Source: Microbacterium mangrovi (GTDB taxonomy: Bacteria; Actinomycetota; Actinomycetes; Actinomycetales; Microbacteriaceae). Taken from it: 64,000 bases of DNA. Where the stretch lies: NCBI RefSeq assembly GCF_000802305.1, contig NZ_JTDK01000010.1:248001-312000 (forward strand), given 5' to 3'. This document shows, in pieces, positions 43,762 to 53,339 of this stretch; position 1 is the first letter of the stretch, and the number at the start of each line of letters is the position of its first letter. The notes below the pieces were generated by a model. It was not told the origin of the DNA. It was given only the letters and a program-made list of their open reading frames with translations, and ran no database searches. The position numbers were made by a program, and so were the translations under genes.

Positions 43762-43804
43762 AAGCTAGCGCGGGTTTTGCGCCGATGTCAAGCAGATTTT
43801 GCGC
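43762..43804 (-). promoter_or_regulatory. Consensus-like promoter with flanking GCGCAAAA direct repeats
   Basis: On the minus strand TTGACA (43791-43786), an 18-nt spacer and TAGCTT (43767-43762). Two direct repeats GCGCAAAA (43804-43797 and 43782-43775) flank the -35 box, 22 bp (about two helical turns) apart. This suggests a dimeric regulator controlling the small-ORF/acetyltransferase group. Confidence 0.65.
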
Positions 43805-43948
43805 GACACGCCGAAATCGGCCGGAATTCCTGTTCCGTGTGGACCCTCGAGCGTGTCGGGATGCCGCGCGGCGTCGAGAACCGGGGGAGGGTGTCCGGTA
43901 GCGTGGGGTGGTCCAGCAAGCTGCCGCGGCGCGAGGGAGGCGGCATCC

Positions 43949-46900
43949 ATGCATCTGAAGAGCCTGACGCTCAAGGGCTTCAAATCGTTCGCGCAGCCGA
44001 CGACCTTCGCCCTCGAGCCGGGCGTCACGTGCATCGTGGGGCCGAACGGGTCGGGCAAGTCGAACGTCGTGGACGCGCTCGCCTGGGTCATGGGGGAGCA
44101 GGGCGCCAAGACGCTCCGCGGCGGCAAGATGGAAGACGTCATCTTCGCCGGGACCGCCACGCGCGGGCCGCTCGGTCGGGCCGAGGTGCAGCTGACCATC
44201 GACAACACCGACGGTGCGCTGCCCATCGAGTACGCCGAGGTGACCATCTCGCGCACCCTGTTCCGCAACGGGACGAGCGAGTACGCGATCAACGGGCAGA
44301 ACTGCCGCCTGCTGGATGTGCAGGAGCTGCTCAGCGACTCCGGCCTCGGCCGTGAGATGCACGTGATCGTCGGACAGGGCCGGCTGGACACGGTGCTGCA
44401 GGCGACTCCGGAGGACCGTCGCGGCTTCATCGAGGAGGCCGCCGGTATCCTCAAGCACCGGCGTCGCAAAGAGAAGACGGTGCGCAAGCTCGAGGCGATG
44501 GAGGCCAACCTCACGCGCCTGAGCGATCTCGCCGGCGAGCTGCGGCGACAGCTGAAGCCCCTCGGGCGCCAGGCGGAGATCGCGCGGCAGGCGGCGTCGA
44601 TCGCCGCCGTCGTGCGGGACGCCCGCGCGCGGCTCTATGCCGACGACGTCGTGCAGCTGCGCGCAGAGCTGGCCGCGTTCGCGCAGAACGAGCAGGAGCG
44701 CCACGCGGAACGGCTCGTCCTGCAGGACCAGGCCGACACCCTGCACCGGCGGATCGCGCAGCTCGAGGAGGATCAGCGTTCGGAGGCGGTGGATGCCGCC
44801 CGCCAGACTGCCTTCGATCTCGGGCGCGTGCAGGAGCGCCTGCGCGGTCTGTACACGCTGGCCGGACAACGGCTGTCGCTGCTCGCCGCGGACGACGAGT
44901 CCCTCGCTCCGGCCCAGACCGTCACGATCGAGCAGATCGACCAGGCCCGGGCGGGTGTCGTCGAGCTGTCCTCGGGTGTGTCCGCCGCGCAGGATGCCGC
45001 GCACGCCGCCGGGCTGCAGGTGACGCGGGCGCGCACGGAGCTGGATGCGCTGGACGCGGACATCGCGGCGCAGAGCGCCTTGGTGTCCGAGCACGACATG
45101 CGCCTGACCGCACTGCGCGGCTCCGCAGAGGCGGCTGCGTCGACGCTGGCGGCGATCCGCACGGGCGTCGCGCGGCAGCAGAGCGCCCTCGAAGCCGCGG
45201 AGCAGCGGCGCACCCAGGCGGAGGAGCAGCTCGCCGGCCTCGCCCCCGAACTCGTCCCCGAGCAGGCCTCCGCCGAGTACAGCGCCGCCTACGAGCGGGC
45301 GCAGCGCACCGCGACCGAGACCGAGAACAAGGCGGCGGCCACGCGCGAGCGCCTTCACGGAACGGAACGGGAGATCGAGGCGCTGACCGCGCAGGCGGCG
45401 GCACTCGGGCGGGCGCTCGAGATCCGCAACGCCGCCGGCGACCTCATCGCCCGCGGCGGACGCGGCATCCGCGGTGTCGTCGGCGATGCGATCCAGGTGC
45501 AGCCGGGTTACGAGACGGCGATCGCCGCCGCATTGGGCGCCCTCGCCGAGGGCGTGCTCGTGGATGCCGTCGCGGACGGGTTCGCCGCGGCCGCCGAGGT
45601 CACCGGGGCGGACCTCGGCATCGTCGACATCGTGATCGCCGAGCCGGAGGGCGCGCCGGCCGAGGTGCCGTCCGCACCGGGATTCGTGGCCGCACAGGAC
45701 ATCGTCACCGCCCCACCCGGCGTGCTGGGGCTCCTCGCCCGCGTCGTGATCGCCGACGACCTCGAGGCCGCGCGCCGCGTCGGCGTCGGGTCGGCGCTCA
45801 CCGTCGTCACCCGGAACGGGGAAGTCGTCACCGCCTACTCGCTGCGTGCGGGAACGGGCGCGTCCCGCTCCCGGCTGGAGCTCGCCGCCGAGCGTGACGC
45901 GGCGACCGATCGCCTTGCGGAGATCACCGTGGTGGCCGATGCCCTGCGGGAGGCGCTGCAGGAGTCGACGGGAGCACTGGAGTCCGCCCGCCGCGAGACC
46001 AAGTCGTCACTCGAGCGACTCCGCGCGCACGACGCGGCGCTGGCTGCGCACGCCGAGCAGGTCAACCGCGCCACGGTGCGCGCGGAGGCGGCCGCCGCCG
46101 AGTGCGAGCGGCTCACGGCGACGCTCCGGCAGATGCAGTCCTCCGTTGCGGATGCCGAGGCCGATGCGGCCCGCGCCCAGGAGCAGCTCGACACGGCGCT
46201 GGCCTCGCCGCGCCCGATCCTGGACGCCTCGGCGCGAGACGGGGTTCTCGCGGCTCTCGAGGAGGCCCGCGAGGCGGAGATGCGGGCCAGGCTGGATGTC
46301 GAGACGCTGCGCGAACGCGTTCGTGCCGAGGAAGCGCGCGTCGTCGCCCTGGAGCGCCAGCGGGAGCGCGAACAGGCCGCCGCCGTCGCCGCTGCCCGGC
46401 GCGCGGCGCTCCGCGAGGCGCAGCGCGAGGTCGCGCAGAGCGTGGCGTCACGGCTCCCCGCGCTGCTGGATTCCGTCGACCGCTCGGTGAGCGAGGCGCG
46501 CGTCGAGCTCGCCGCGGCCGAAGCCACGCGTTCGGCGGTGTCGGCCGAACTGGACGAGGTGCGCCGGCACGACGCCGCCGTGCGCTCGCGCATCGACGCC
46601 CTCACCGAACGCGTGCATGGGCTGGAGCTGCAGATCCACGAGAAGCGGCTGCAGCTGACCAGCCTGCTCGAGCGCGTGCAGTCCGAGCTGGGGCTGTCGG
46701 CGGACATCCTTGTGGACGAGTACGGTCCGGAGAACCCGGTGCCCGCTGAGGACGACGGCGAACCCGTCCCGTACGACCGGGCCGCACAGCGGCGGCGGCT
46801 GCAGGATGCGGAGCGCAAGCTCGGCCGGCTCGGCAAGGTCAATCCGCTCGCCCTCGAGGAGTACGCGGCACTCGAGCAGCGGCATCGGTTCCTGACCGAG

Positions 46901-47458
46901 CAGCTCGACGACCTCACCCGGACGCGTGCCGACCTGATGACGATCATCGCGGAGCTGGACGAGCGCATGGTGTCGATCTTCGTGGCCGCCTTCGAGGACA
47001 CCCGCACGGCGTTCGGCGAGGTGTTCCCGATCCTCTTCCCGGGCGGAACCGGCAGCATCTCGCTGACGAATCCGGACGATCCGCTCACGACCGGCATCGA
47101 GGTCGCGGTGCGCCCGGTCGGCAAGAAGATCGAGCGGCTCTCCCTGCTCTCCGGCGGCGAGCGTTCCCTCGCGGCCGTGGCGCTGCTCACGGCCATCTTC
47201 AAGGCGCGCCCGAGCCCGTTCTACATCCTCGACGAGGTGGAGGCCGCGCTCGACGACGCCAACCTCGGGCGGCTGCTCGGGGTGTTCGAGCAGCTGCGGG
47301 AGTCCAGCCAGCTCCTGGTCATCACGCACCAGAAGCGCACGATGGAGATCGCCGACGCGCTGTACGGGGTGTCGATGCGGCAGGACGGCGTGTCGGCGGT
47401 CGTCGGCCAGCGCGTGGCCCCGGCCCGCTCGGAGAAGACTCCCGCGCCCGCCCCGTAG
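43949..47458 (+). CDS. smc: Chromosome segregation protein SMC
   Basis: 1169 residues. Head: Walker A 'GPNGSGKSNVVDALAW' (about 32-47), ABC signature 'LLSGGERSLAAVALL' and Walker B 'FYILDEVEAALDD' near the C-terminus. Two long coiled coils flank a hinge (about 500-620). It condenses and segregates the chromosome with ScpAB. The TAG stop codon forms the first three bases of the ftsY -10 hexamer. Confidence 0.97.
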   Translation: MHLKSLTLKGFKSFAQPTTFALEPGVTCIVGPNGSGKSNVVDALAWVMGEQGAKTLRGGKMEDVIFAGTATRGPLGRAEVQLTIDNTDGALPIEYAEVTISRTLFRNGTSEYAINGQNCRLLDVQELLSDSGLGREMHVIVGQGRLDTVLQATPEDRRGFIEEAAGILKHRRRKEKTVRKLEAMEANLTRLSDLAGELRRQLKPLGRQAEIARQAASIAAVVRDARARLYADDVVQLRAELAAFAQNEQERHAERLVLQDQADTLHRRIAQLEEDQRSEAVDAARQTAFDLGRVQERLRGLYTLAGQRLSLLAADDESLAPAQTVTIEQIDQARAGVVELSSGVSAAQDAAHAAGLQVTRARTELDALDADIAAQSALVSEHDMRLTALRGSAEAAASTLAAIRTGVARQQSALEAAEQRRTQAEEQLAGLAPELVPEQASAEYSAAYERAQRTATETENKAAATRERLHGTEREIEALTAQAAALGRALEIRNAAGDLIARGGRGIRGVVGDAIQVQPGYETAIAAALGALAEGVLVDAVADGFAAAAEVTGADLGIVDIVIAEPEGAPAEVPSAPGFVAAQDIVTAPPGVLGLLARVVIADDLEAARRVGVGSALTVVTRNGEVVTAYSLRAGTGASRSRLELAAERDAATDRLAEITVVADALREALQESTGALESARRETKSSLERLRAHDAALAAHAEQVNRATVRAEAAAAECERLTATLRQMQSSVADAEADAARAQEQLDTALASPRPILDASARDGVLAALEEAREAEMRARLDVETLRERVRAEEARVVALERQREREQAAAVAAARRAALREAQREVAQSVASRLPALLDSVDRSVSEARVELAAAEATRSAVSAELDEVRRHDAAVRSRIDALTERVHGLELQIHEKRLQLTSLLERVQSELGLSADILVDEYGPENPVPAEDDGEPVPYDRAAQRRRLQDAERKLGRLGKVNPLALEEYAALEQRHRFLTEQLDDLTRTRADLMTIIAELDERMVSIFVAAFEDTRTAFGEVFPILFPGGTGSISLTNPDDPLTTGIEVAVRPVGKKIERLSLLSGGERSLAAVALLTAIFKARPSPFYILDEVEAALDDANLGRLLGVFEQLRESSQLLVITHQKRTMEIADALYGVSMRQDGVSAVVGQRVAPARSEKTPAPAP

Positions 47459-47467
47459 GCTGGATGC

Positions 47468-48340
47468 ATGGCTGAACGCTCCTGGTCACTCGGTCGCGCG
47501 CTGCGCGGCCTGTTCGTCAAGCCCACCATCGACGAGACGACGTGGGAGGATCTCGAAACGGCGCTGATCACCGCCGATTTCGGGCCCGACATCACCGAGC
47601 GCATCGTCGACGAGCTGCGCGCCAAGGTGGAGCGGTACGGCACGACCGACCCGGCCGACCTGCAGCGCATGCTCAAGGAGACCCTCGAGGAGCGCTTCGC
47701 CAAGTTCGACACGACGCTGAAGCTCACCGAGCGGCCGGCTGTCGTGCTCGTGGTCGGGGTGAACGGCGTCGGCAAGACGACCACGATCGGCAAGTTCGCC
47801 AAGTTCCTCCGCGGGTACCAGCGCTCCGTGGTGGTCGGGGCGGCCGACACCTTCCGCGCCGCGGCGGTCGAGCAGCTCGCGACGTGGGCGCAGCGCTCCG
47901 GCGTCGCGATCGTGCGTCCCGAGCGCGAGGGGCAGGATCCTGCGTCGGTCGCGTTCCAGACCATCGACTACGCGAAGCAGCACGGCACCGAGATCGTCGT
48001 CGTCGACACCGCCGGCCGCCTGCACACCAAGGGCGGGCTCATGGACGAGCTCACGAAGATCCGGCGTGTCATCGAGAAGCAGGCTCCGATCAGCGAGGTT
48101 CTGCTCGTCCTGGATGCCACGACCGGCCAGAACGGGGTCATGCAGGCCGAGGCGTTCCTCGAGCATGCGGGGGTCACCGGGCTCGTGATCACCAAGCTCG
48201 ACGGCTCGGCCAAGGGCGGGTTCGTCCTCGCCGTGCAGGAGCGCACCGGCATCCCCGTCAAGCTCCTCGGACAGGGCGAGGGCATCGACGATCTCACCGG
48301 CTTCACGCCGCACGTGTTCGCGGCATCCCTCGTGGAATGA
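47468..48340 (+). CDS. ftsY: Signal recognition particle receptor FtsY
   Basis: 290 residues: the N domain (about 1-85) and the GTPase G domain with 'GVNGVGKTTTIGKFA', 'DTAGR' and 'TKLDGSAKGG'. The long acidic A domain of E. coli FtsY is absent, as in many Gram-positives. It docks SRP-ribosome complexes at the membrane. TAGGCT (47456-47461) lies 6 nt before the ATG, so a leaderless mRNA could start inside the end of smc. Confidence 0.97.
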   Translation: MAERSWSLGRALRGLFVKPTIDETTWEDLETALITADFGPDITERIVDELRAKVERYGTTDPADLQRMLKETLEERFAKFDTTLKLTERPAVVLVVGVNGVGKTTTIGKFAKFLRGYQRSVVVGAADTFRAAAVEQLATWAQRSGVAIVRPEREGQDPASVAFQTIDYAKQHGTEIVVVDTAGRLHTKGGLMDELTKIRRVIEKQAPISEVLLVLDATTGQNGVMQAEAFLEHAGVTGLVITKLDGSAKGGFVLAVQERTGIPVKLLGQGEGIDDLTGFTPHVFAASLVE

Positions 48341-48398
48341 GTGTGCCGGTCGGTCCGTCGCGCTACCCAAACCCCGCCGAGGGTGGTTGCATAGAGGC

Positions 48399-48899
48399 AT
48401 GGCGATCGAGCACGAGTACTTCGGACTGATCGAGACCGACAACGGCTCGATCAGCTGGAGCGACGTCGTCGAACTGGGCGACCAGAACGTCACCATCGAC
48501 CTCAGCGCGCCGTTCGAGGCCGACGTCGAACCGGCGGCTCTCGACGCTGCCGCCATGCTCGTGCGGGCACTCGAGGGCATGGACATCGCGGCGCGCAACG
48601 CGATGGTGTCCGAGCTCGACAGCCGCACCAGCGAGGTGACCGAGTACATCCTGCAGCAGGAGGATCGCCTGGGCGACGAGCTCGAGGACTTCCTCGTCGA
48701 CATCTCCGGCGACACCCCGATCGATGTCATCCGCTCGCTTCAGCTGGTGAGCCTCACCGTGCTGCTCGATGAATTCGACGGCGACGAGCCCTTCGCCGTG
48801 CTCGAGTACATCATCGACGCGGATGCCCCCGAAGAGGCGCTCCTGGTCAACTTCGGGTCGGACGGCACGATCCAGTCGATCGCCAGCGCCGACCGCTGA
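48399..48899 (+). CDS. DUF2004 domain protein
   Basis: 166 residues, very acidic (MAIEHEYFGLIETDNGSISW...), no membrane segment. It matches the DUF2004 family with its 'LQLVSLTVLLDEFDGDEPFAVLEY' segment (about residues 105-130). The role is unknown. It lies in the gap between ftsY and the lip genes and shares no operon with them. Confidence 0.82.
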   Translation: MAIEHEYFGLIETDNGSISWSDVVELGDQNVTIDLSAPFEADVEPAALDAAAMLVRALEGMDIAARNAMVSELDSRTSEVTEYILQQEDRLGDELEDFLVDISGDTPIDVIRSLQLVSLTVLLDEFDGDEPFAVLEYIIDADAPEEALLVNFGSDGTIQSIASADR

Positions 48900-48956
48900 C
48901 GGGTCGACCGGCAGACGCCGCACATCGTCGGGCGGACGTCCACCGGCGTCGGGGGG

Positions 48957-49958
48957 TCAGACCGCCTGTGCGAAGGTGAGGCCCTCGGTGGCGATGTCCT
49001 TGGCGAGGTGCGCGAGGTCGTCGGGGATGTCGCGGCCCTTGGCGAGCATCGACTGCGCCCACAGGCGTCCGGCGCGGTACGAGGAGCGAACGAGCGGCCC
49101 GGCGAGAACGCCGAGGAACCCGATGCGCTCGGCCTCCGCCTTGAACTCGACGAACTCGTCGGGCTTGACCCAGCGCGCCACGGGCAGATGCCGCGGCGAG
49201 GGCCGCAGGTACTGCGTGATCGTGATGATGTCCGTGCCCGCGTCGTGGAGGTCCTGGAGGGCCTGGACGACCTCCTCGGGCTCCTCGCCCATGCCGAGGA
49301 TCAGGTTCGACTTGGTGATGAGCCCGGCATCCCGCGCCTGCGTCAGCACATCGAGCGAGCGCTCGTAGCGGAACGCCGGACGGATGCGCTTGAAGATGCG
49401 CGGCACCGTCTCCACGTTGTGCGCGAAGACCTCCGGGCGCGCGTCGAACACCTCCTGCAGCAGGGTCGGGTCACCGTTGAAGTCGGTGGCGAGCAGCTCG
49501 ACGCCGGTGCCCGGGTTCTGCGCGTGGATCTGGCGGACCGTCTCGGCATTCAGCCAGGAGCCGCCGTCGGGGAGGTCGTCGCGGGCGACGCACGTGACCG
49601 TCGCGTAGCGCAGCTGCATCCGCGTGACGCTCTCCGCGACGCGCCTCGGCTCGTCGGTGTCGTAGTCCGCGGGCTTTCCGGTGTCGATCTGGCAGAAGTC
49701 GCAGCGCCGCGTGCACTGGGAGCCGCCGATGAGGAACGTGGCCTCCCGGTCTTCCCAGCACTCGTAGATGTTCGGGCAGCCCGCCTCCTGACAGACCGTG
49801 TGCAGGCCCTCGTCCTTCACGAGCGAGTGCAGGGCAGTGTACTCCGGGCCCATCTTCGCCTTGGTCTTGATCCACTCCGGCTTGCGCTCGATGGGGGTCT
49901 GCGCGTTGCGGACCTCCAGGCGCAGCAGCTTGCGTCCGTCCGGTGCTGCGGTGCTCAC
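48957..49958 (-). CDS. lipA: Lipoyl synthase
   Basis: 333 residues, radical-SAM enzyme. The auxiliary cluster Cys residues are in '[13 protein letters not shown]' and the radical-SAM motif CxxxCxxC is 'CTRRCDFC'. It inserts sulfur into octanoyl groups to make lipoate on dehydrogenase subunits. It overlaps the end of lipB by 4 nt, so the two are coupled. Confidence 0.97.
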   Translation of the reverse strand: MSTAAPDGRKLLRLEVRNAQTPIERKPEWIKTKAKMGPEYTALHSLVKDEGLHTVCQEAGCPNIYECWEDREATFLIGGSQCTRRCDFCQIDTGKPADYDTDEPRRVAESVTRMQLRYATVTCVARDDLPDGGSWLNAETVRQIHAQNPGTGVELLATDFNGDPTLLQEVFDARPEVFAHNVETVPRIFKRIRPAFRYERSLDVLTQARDAGLITKSNLILGMGEEPEEVVQALQDLHDAGTDIITITQYLRPSPRHLPVARWVKPDEFVEFKAEAERIGFLGVLAGPLVRSSYRAGRLWAQSMLAKGRDIPDDLAHLAKDIATEGLTFAQAV

Positions 49959-50593
49959 GCGGCCACCTCCGCGTACTCGCGCTGGAACACGTCGACGATC
50001 GTGCCGAGGACGTCGCGCGGCGCCACATCGCGCCCGACCACCTCACTCACCGTGGTGACGCCGGCATCGGTGATCCCGCAGGGGATGATGCCGCCGAAGG
50101 CGGCCAGGGAGTTGTCGCAGTTGACCGCGAACCCGTGCATCGTCACGCCCTTCTCGACGCGGACCCCGATGGCGGCGACCTTGTCTTCGGAGAGCGGGCG
50201 GCGCACCCACACGCCGCTGCGGCCTTCGACCTGGTAGCCGTCGACCCCGTGCACGCGCAGCGCCTCGATGAGCAGACGCTCGATGCGGCGCACGTGCGCG
50301 ACGACGTCGATGGGCTCGTGGAGACGGACGATCGGGTAGCCGACCAGCTGGCCCGGACCGTGCCAGGTGATGCGCCCTCCCCGGTCGACGTCGATGACCG
50401 GCGTGCCGTCGGTGGGCCGGTCTTCCGGTTGGGTGCGCTTGCCGGCGGTGTACACGGCCTCGTGCTCGAGCACGATCATCGTGTCGGGGCGGGTGCCGGC
50501 GACCACGTCGGCGTGCACGCTGCGCTGCAGCGCCCAGCCGTCGAGGTACGGCACGTACTGCGGGCCGAGGCCCGCGTCCAGGATCTCGAGCAC
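49955..50593 (-). CDS. lipB: Octanoyltransferase LipB
   Basis: 212 residues from GTG 50593. The core '[15 protein letters not shown]', the catalytic Lys in '[20 protein letters not shown]' and the catalytic Cys in 'GIIPCGI' are present. It moves octanoate from ACP to lipoyl domains. AAGGAG precedes the GTG. A -10-like TATTGT (50640-50635, minus strand) lies near a GTGTC-N9-GACAC repeat shared with the divergent TetR gene. Confidence 0.96.
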   Translation of the reverse strand: MLEILDAGLGPQYVPYLDGWALQRSVHADVVAGTRPDTMIVLEHEAVYTAGKRTQPEDRPTDGTPVIDVDRGGRITWHGPGQLVGYPIVRLHEPIDVVAHVRRIERLLIEALRVHGVDGYQVEGRSGVWVRRPLSEDKVAAIGVRVEKGVTMHGFAVNCDNSLAAFGGIIPCGITDAGVTTVSEVVGRDVAPRDVLGTIVDVFQREYAEVAA

Positions 50594-50626
50594 GCTGCTC
50601 CTTCGCTCGTGGCGTTTTGATGGATC

Positions 50627-50645
50627 GTGTCCAACAATACGACAC
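50627..50645. promoter_or_regulatory. Inverted repeat, possible TetR operator
   Basis: GTGTC (50627-50631) and GACAC (50641-50645) are separated by 9 nt and overlap the likely lipB -10 region, 44 nt before the TetR-VOC start. The size fits a TetR operator, but the arms are short. Confidence 0.4.
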
Positions 50646-50688
50646 AGACGCGCACGCGTCACGATGCACCGGGCCATAGGCTTGAGGC

Positions 50689-51684
50689 ATGGGGAGCGAA
50701 TCGCGAGCAGGCAGGCCTCGGGCATCATCGCGGGAGACCCTCGCGGAGGCGGCGTGCGAACTCTTCCTGGAGCGCGGATACGCCGCGACCTCCGTCGGTG
50801 ACATCGCCGCGCGCGTCGGCGTGAGTCGCTCGAGCTTCTTCAACTACTTCGCGTCGAAGGCCGACATCCTCTGGTCAGGACTCGACGAGCGGATCGCCGC
50901 CGCGGCATCCACGCTGGACTCCGCGGCAGACGTGGCGCGCGTCCCCGCGGCACTCGCGGCCTCGTTCGCCGGTTTCGCGCCGGACAGCCTGGCACTGGCC
51001 ATCGTCAACGCGGAGGCGATGGGCATCGCCGACGAACTCACCCGGGAGGCCTCGATGCGCCGGGCGAGGATCGCCGACGCGGTCGCCCGGCGCCTCGAGC
51101 GCGACGGCCTCGAGCGGATGCGCGCCCAGATCTGCGCGGCGGCGTATGCGGCCGCGGTGATGTCCGCGATCTGGGAGTGGGCGCACGGCGGCGCGGGCCG
51201 CACCCCGCTGCCGCCGACCCTGGAGCGCGCGCTGGCGATGGTGCCGGAGACCGTGTCGGATGCCCGGGTGTCGCAGCTGCGGGTCGTCGTGGCCGCCGAA
51301 GACCTCGACGGTGCCGTCGCCTTCTATCGCGACGCCCTCGGGCTCGTCGAGCAGGAGTCCTACGACGGCGACGGCGATGCGCGGGTCGTGATCCTCGGCG
51401 CGGGGAGGGCGACCCTCGAGCTCGCCAATCCCGCCCAGGTGCGCTTCATCGACCGTGTGGAGACCGACGGCGTGACCAGTCCGCACATCCGGCTCGCGTT
51501 CGAGGTGGACGACACCGCCGCCGACAGCGCCCGCCTGGTGGACGCCGGCGCGGAGCTGCTCGCGACCGCTCGGGAGACCCCGTGGCGATCGATGAACGCG
51601 CGGCTCGCCGGGCCCGCCGACGTCCAGCTGACGCTCTTCCAGGAGCTCGGCACGCGCCCCGCCGGCGAGGGTGCCGCACGCTGA
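50689..51684 (+). CDS. TetR-family regulator fused to a VOC (glyoxalase-like) domain
   Basis: 331 residues in one uninterrupted frame. Residues 1-60 form the TetR helix-turn-helix (EAACELFLERGYAATSVGDIAARVGVSRSSFFNYF); about 65-180 form a TetR ligand/dimer domain. From about 195 there is a complete VOC domain ('VVVAAEDLDGAVAFYRDALGL', 'IRLAFEVDDTAADSARLVDAG', ending 'VQLTLFQEL'). The VOC part may bind an effector or inactivate a drug. TAGGCT is 6 nt before the ATG (leaderless type). It is divergent from lipB. Confidence 0.88.
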   Translation: MGSESRAGRPRASSRETLAEAACELFLERGYAATSVGDIAARVGVSRSSFFNYFASKADILWSGLDERIAAAASTLDSAADVARVPAALAASFAGFAPDSLALAIVNAEAMGIADELTREASMRRARIADAVARRLERDGLERMRAQICAAAYAAAVMSAIWEWAHGGAGRTPLPPTLERALAMVPETVSDARVSQLRVVVAAEDLDGAVAFYRDALGLVEQESYDGDGDARVVILGAGRATLELANPAQVRFIDRVETDGVTSPHIRLAFEVDDTAADSARLVDAGAELLATARETPWRSMNARLAGPADVQLTLFQELGTRPAGEGAAR

Positions 51685-51745
51685 GAGCGCACGCCACGAC
51701 GACACGGCCGGGGGACGGCATCCGCTCCCGTAAACTTGGATGATC

Positions 51746-53302
51746 ATGGCTACTTTCGGCACGCTCTCCGACAGGCTCACCGAGACCTTCCGCAATCTCC
51801 GCACCAAGGGCAAGCTCACGCCCGCCGACGTGGACGGCACCGTCCGCGAGATCCGGCGCGCGCTGCTCGACGCGGATGTCGCGCTGCCCGTCGTCAAGGA
51901 GTTCACCGCCAAGGTGCGCGAGCGCGCGCTCAGCGACGAGGTCAACAAGGCGCTGAACCCCGCCCAGCAGGTGGTGCAGATCGTCAACGAGGAGCTCATC
52001 GCGATCCTGGGCGGCCAGCAGCGCCGCCTGCAGTTCGCGAAGAACCCGCCGACGGTGATCATGCTCGCGGGCCTGCAGGGCTCGGGCAAGACGACCTTCG
52101 CCGGCAAGCTCGCCAAGATGCTCGAGTCGGACGGCCACACGCCGATGCTCGTCGCCGCCGACCTGCAGCGCCCCAACGCCGTGAACCAGCTCCAGGTGGT
52201 CGCCGAACGTGCCGGTGCCGCCATCTACGCCCCCGAGCCCGGCAACGGCGTCGGCGACCCCGTCAAGGTGGCGCGCGACGGCGTCGAAGCCGCGCGCCGG
52301 CAGCAGTACGACACCGTCATCATCGACACCGCCGGACGCCTCGGCGTCGACGCCGAGCTGATGAAGCAGGCCGCCGACATCCGCCGTGCCGTCGATCCCG
52401 ACGAGGTCCTCTTCGTCATCGACGCGATGATCGGCCAGGACGCCGTCAACACGGCCAAGGCCTTCCAGGAGGGTGTGGACTTCACCGGCGTCGTGCTGTC
52501 CAAGCTCGACGGCGACGCACGCGGCGGCGCCGCGCTCTCGGTCGCCTCGATCACCGGCCGCCCCATCATCTTCGCCTCCACGGGTGAGAACCTCGACGAC
52601 CTCGAGCCCTTCCACCCCGACCGGATGGCCTCGCGCATCCTCGACCTCGGTGACATCCTCACTCTCATCGAGCAGGCGCAGCAGGCCTTCGACGAGGCCG
52701 AGGCGCTCAAGGTCGCCGAGAAGCTCGCGACCGAGACCTTCACGCTCGAAGACTTCCTGGACCAGATGCAGCAGTTCAAGAAGATGGGGTCGATGAAGAA
52801 GATGCTGTCGATGCTGCCCGGAACGGGGCAGATGAAGCAGCAGATCGACAACTTCGACGAGCGCGAGATCGACCGCACCGAGGCGATCATCCGGTCCATG
52901 ACCCCCTCCGAGCGACGCAACCCCAAGATCCTCAACGGGTCGCGCCGGCTGCGCATCGCGCGCGGCTGCGGCATGACGGTGACCGACGTCAACCAGCTCG
53001 TGCAGCGCTTCGACCAGGCCGCGAAAATGATGAAGACGGTCGCGCGCGGCGGCGTCCCGAACATTCCGGGAATGGGCCCGGTCGGCGGCAAGCCGGGCGC
53101 GTCGAGCAAGCGCGGCAAGCAGCAGAAGGCCAAGGGGTCCCGGTCGGGCAACCCGGCCAAGCGCGCCGCCGAGAACGCCGGCGCGGTCGCCGAGGCTCCG
53201 GCCGTTCAGGGGTCCGGCTTCGGGCTGGGCGGCGGCAAGCCGGGCGGTCAGCCGAGCGAGGCCGATCTCGCCGCCGTGCAGAAGCTCCTCGGCGGCCGCT
53301 GA
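51746..53302 (+). CDS. ffh: Signal recognition particle protein Ffh
   Basis: 518 residues starting MATFGTLSDRLTETF. NG domain: 'GLQGSGKTTFAGKLA', 'DTAGR', 'SKLDGDARGG'. The Met-rich M domain (about 330-430) binds 4.5S RNA and signal peptides. A basic, Gly-rich tail follows (about 435-518). It forms SRP with 4.5S RNA and works with FtsY. An ATG 6 nt upstream (51740) is an alternative start. Confidence 0.97.
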   Translation: MATFGTLSDRLTETFRNLRTKGKLTPADVDGTVREIRRALLDADVALPVVKEFTAKVRERALSDEVNKALNPAQQVVQIVNEELIAILGGQQRRLQFAKNPPTVIMLAGLQGSGKTTFAGKLAKMLESDGHTPMLVAADLQRPNAVNQLQVVAERAGAAIYAPEPGNGVGDPVKVARDGVEAARRQQYDTVIIDTAGRLGVDAELMKQAADIRRAVDPDEVLFVIDAMIGQDAVNTAKAFQEGVDFTGVVLSKLDGDARGGAALSVASITGRPIIFASTGENLDDLEPFHPDRMASRILDLGDILTLIEQAQQAFDEAEALKVAEKLATETFTLEDFLDQMQQFKKMGSMKKMLSMLPGTGQMKQQIDNFDEREIDRTEAIIRSMTPSERRNPKILNGSRRLRIARGCGMTVTDVNQLVQRFDQAAKMMKTVARGGVPNIPGMGPVGGKPGASSKRGKQQKAKGSRSGNPAKRAAENAGAVAEAPAVQGSGFGLGGGKPGGQPSEADLAAVQKLLGGR

Positions 53303-53304
53303 GT

Positions 53305-53339
53305 CCTCTGGCGGCGGGCCGGCGACCGGACGTCAGAGG
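53305..53339. terminator. Possible bidirectional terminator hairpin between ffh and the SGNH gene
   Basis: CCTCTGGCG (53305-53313) pairs with CGTCAGAGG (53331-53339) with one G-U. It begins right after the ffh stop and overlaps the stop of the convergent gene. No U-tract. Confidence 0.4.
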
